In this document: positions 4,655 to 5,695 of the stretch, one piece after another | Position numbering within the stretch: the first letter of the stretch is position 1 | How the letters are laid out: every line of letters begins with the position of its first letter | Source of the DNA: Porphyromonadaceae bacterium | Lineage (GTDB): Bacteria > Bacteroidota > Bacteroidia > Bacteroidales > Paludibacteraceae | NCBI GenBank assembly: GCA_905372605.1 | Contig: CAJPPQ010000076.1 | Location: forward strand, 1 to 5,695 | Length of the DNA stretch: 5,695 nucleotides | Reading direction: 5' to 3' | Made by a program: the position numbers and the translations under genes | Notes under the pieces: model-generated | The model's input: only the letters and a program-made list of their open reading frames with translations | The model's database searches: none | What the model was told of the DNA's origin: nothing

Positions 4655-5476
4655 TCAGATGCGTTTTGAGGTTAGATAATTCACAGCATTCTCGAATATC
4701 TTTTGTTGCATATTGCCATAGATATTTTTGAAAAGATTGTTTTCGTATCGTTCAGAGTGTCCCATCTTGCCGAGTATCTGTCCGTTTTCTGATATCATAC
4801 CTTCGATGGCATACATCGAACCGTTTGGGTTGAAAGGCTCTTGCATAGTAACGTTGCCTTCGGGGTCGACATACTGAAACGCTATCTGATTTCGCTCGAA
4901 AAGTTGTTTTGCGAGTCGGTCTGAAATCACTATTTTGCCTTCACCGTGCGACATAGCCACCGAGTGAATCTCTCCTATCTCGAATCCTGCCAACCACGGC
5001 GATGCTACCGAACTCACCCTTGTGCGTGCGATGAGCGATATATGTCTGTTTATATCGTTTCTGAAGAGTGTCGGCGACTCTTCGGTAACGCAGCCCAGCC
5101 GTCCGTAAGGCAATAGCCCCGATTTTATGAGCGCTTGGAAGCCGTTGCATATACCGAGTATCAGCCCACCTCTGTCGAGTAGAGCATGTACCTGCTCGGT
5201 GATTTTAGCGTTGCCCAGTACGTTGGCGATGAATTTACCGCTACCGTCGGGTTCGTCGCCCGAGGAGAAGCCACCCGATAGAGCCAAGATACTGCACCTC
5301 GATATCTTGGTACACATCTCGTCGATAGAAGAGACGATATCGTCGCTCGTAAGGTTTCTGAATACGGCAGTCGTAACTTCGGCTCCCGCTTTGGTAAAGG
5401 CTTTCGCCGTATCGTAGTCGCAATTGGTCCCCGTGAATACGGGTAAGAAAGCGATAGGTTTGTTGTTGGTAGACAT
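4655..5476 (-). CDS. Free-standing glutamine amidotransferase domain of FGAM synthase (PurQ-like)
   Basis: This 273-residue protein matches the C-terminal class I amidotransferase domain of the large clostridial-type FGAM synthase, which supplies ammonia from glutamine to convert FGAR to FGAM. Visible parts are the start FLPVFTGTNCDYDTAKAF (10-27), LSGGFSSGDEPDGSGKFIAN (66-85), the nucleophile elbow LGICNGFQAL with Cys110 (107-116), SHGEGK (176-181), the substrate patch EPFNPNGS (213-220) and GKMGHSERY with His240 and Glu242, completing the triad. All catalytic residues are present. The gene is not a visible truncation: it has its own ATG, an in-frame stop close upstream and a promoter at 5549. 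It therefore acts like a PurQ subunit, longer than the usual PurQ of about 225 residues, and needs a PurL synthetase partner that is not in this window. Confidence 0.88.
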   Translation of the reverse strand: MSTNNKPIAFLPVFTGTNCDYDTAKAFTKAGAEVTTAVFRNLTSDDIVSSIDEMCTKISRCSILALSGGFSSGDEPDGSGKFIANVLGNAKITEQVHALLDRGGLILGICNGFQALIKSGLLPYGRLGCVTEESPTLFRNDINRHISLIARTRVSSVASPWLAGFEIGEIHSVAMSHGEGKIVISDRLAKQLFERNQIAFQYVDPEGNVTMQEPFNPNGSMYAIEGMISENGQILGKMGHSERYENNLFKNIYGNMQQKIFENAVNYLTSKRI

Positions 5477-5548
5477 ATACGAATGTATTGGTATTGTTGT
5501 TTGTCGTCGGTGCGAATCAATAAAATAACATTATCGGCTTCGGTACGG

Positions 5549-5579
5549 CAAAATTACAACTTTATTTTCAGAAATGAAA
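5549..5579 (-). promoter_or_regulatory. Promoter of the purQ-like/purC operon
   Basis: On the minus strand TAATTTTG (5549-5556) fully matches the Bacteroidota -7 consensus. Twenty bases upstream the -33 position reads TTT (5577-5579) rather than TTG. Transcription should start near 5542, about 65 bases before the ATG at 5476. The -33 position lies inside the T-tract of the upstream gene's terminator, so the two signals are packed end to end. I see no purine riboswitch in the short leader. Confidence 0.55.
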
Positions 5580-5615
5580 AAACAGCGGCTGCCTTTTGTT
5601 GTCGGGCAACCGCTG
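5577..5615 (-). terminator. Rho-independent terminator of the upstream minus-strand gene
   Basis: On the minus strand CAGCGGTTGCC and GGCAGCCGCTG (5605-5615 with 5583-5593) form an 11-bp stem with one G-U pair and an 11-base loop. Six T's follow directly (5577-5582). This is a textbook intrinsic terminator, 25 bases beyond the stop codon at 5641. It separates the purine unit from the gene to the right and argues that the amidotransferase gene is not a continuation of a larger upstream purL reading frame. Confidence 0.85.
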
Positions 5616-5640
5616 CATCTAATTATTAACAATGTTGAAA

Positions 5641-5695
5641 CTAAAATGTCAATCCTTCGATAATGCCGTCGTCTACTATATTCGGCATCGTTACT
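5641..5695 (-). CDS. C-terminal end of an unidentified protein (partial)
   Basis: The minus strand from the window edge reads VTMPNIVDDGIIEGLTF and then TAG at 5641-5643. Only 17 codons are present, so neither the family nor the function can be recognised. It is taken as a real gene end because a strong intrinsic terminator in the same orientation follows 25 bases after the stop. The frame is inferred from that, and the other frames cannot be fully excluded. Confidence 0.5.
   Translation of the reverse strand, partial: VTMPNIVDDGIIEGLTF

Noticed and set aside
4941..5520. Other open frames on both strands over the amidotransferase gene
   Set aside because: They overlap the frame carrying the Cys-His-Glu triad and are rich in Arg and Ser, typical of shadow frames.
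1..5695. Insertion sequence, CRISPR array or toxin-antitoxin system
   Set aside because: No transposase or integrase motifs, no regularly spaced repeats and no toxin-antitoxin pair were seen in any frame.

Overview
The window looks like a chromosomal piece of a bacterium from the phylum Bacteroidota, probably order Bacteroidales. The ribosomal proteins read as typical Bacteroidota versions. Intergenic DNA is AT-rich, and several genes are preceded by the phylum's sigma-ABfr promoter pattern (TTG at -33, about 20 bases, then TAnnTTTG at -7). The exact genus cannot be named from the sequence.

Positions 1-672 have no ordinary gene. They hold a good + strand promoter (148-178), two possible micro-ORFs (213-305 and 320-409), small hairpins, a nested inverted repeat (412-442), a possible leftward promoter (27-34), and the probable promoter of the ribosomal cluster (-7 at 556-563).

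Positions 673-2734 (+) carry five consecutive genes of the spc ribosomal operon in canonical order: rpsH (S8), rplF (L6), rplR (L18), rpsE (S5) and rpmD (L30). A hairpin terminator follows at 2767-2801. The genes normally on either side, rpsN upstream and rplO-secY downstream, are absent. The cluster is therefore a self-contained fragment of a normally continuous operon.

Positions 2837-3577 (-) encode a lone GT32-type sugar transferase, transcribed towards the ribosomal cluster from a promoter at 3648-3678. That promoter shares about 50 bases of sequence with the one at 160-210. Positions 3578-3935 are non-coding apart from this promoter and a short direct repeat.

Positions 3936-5476 (-) are a two-gene purine unit, a free-standing glutamine amidotransferase domain of FGAM synthase followed 5 bases later by purC. 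Both resemble Clostridia-type enzymes more than the usual Bacteroides ones, and sampled stretches are richer in G+C than the glycosyltransferase. Their promoter (-7 at 5549-5556) abuts a rho-independent terminator (5577-5615), which closes an upstream gene whose last 17 codons remain at the right edge.

I see no mobile element, CRISPR array, tRNA or rRNA. The most notable features are the detached ribosomal cluster, the split FGAM synthase and the repeated promoter module.
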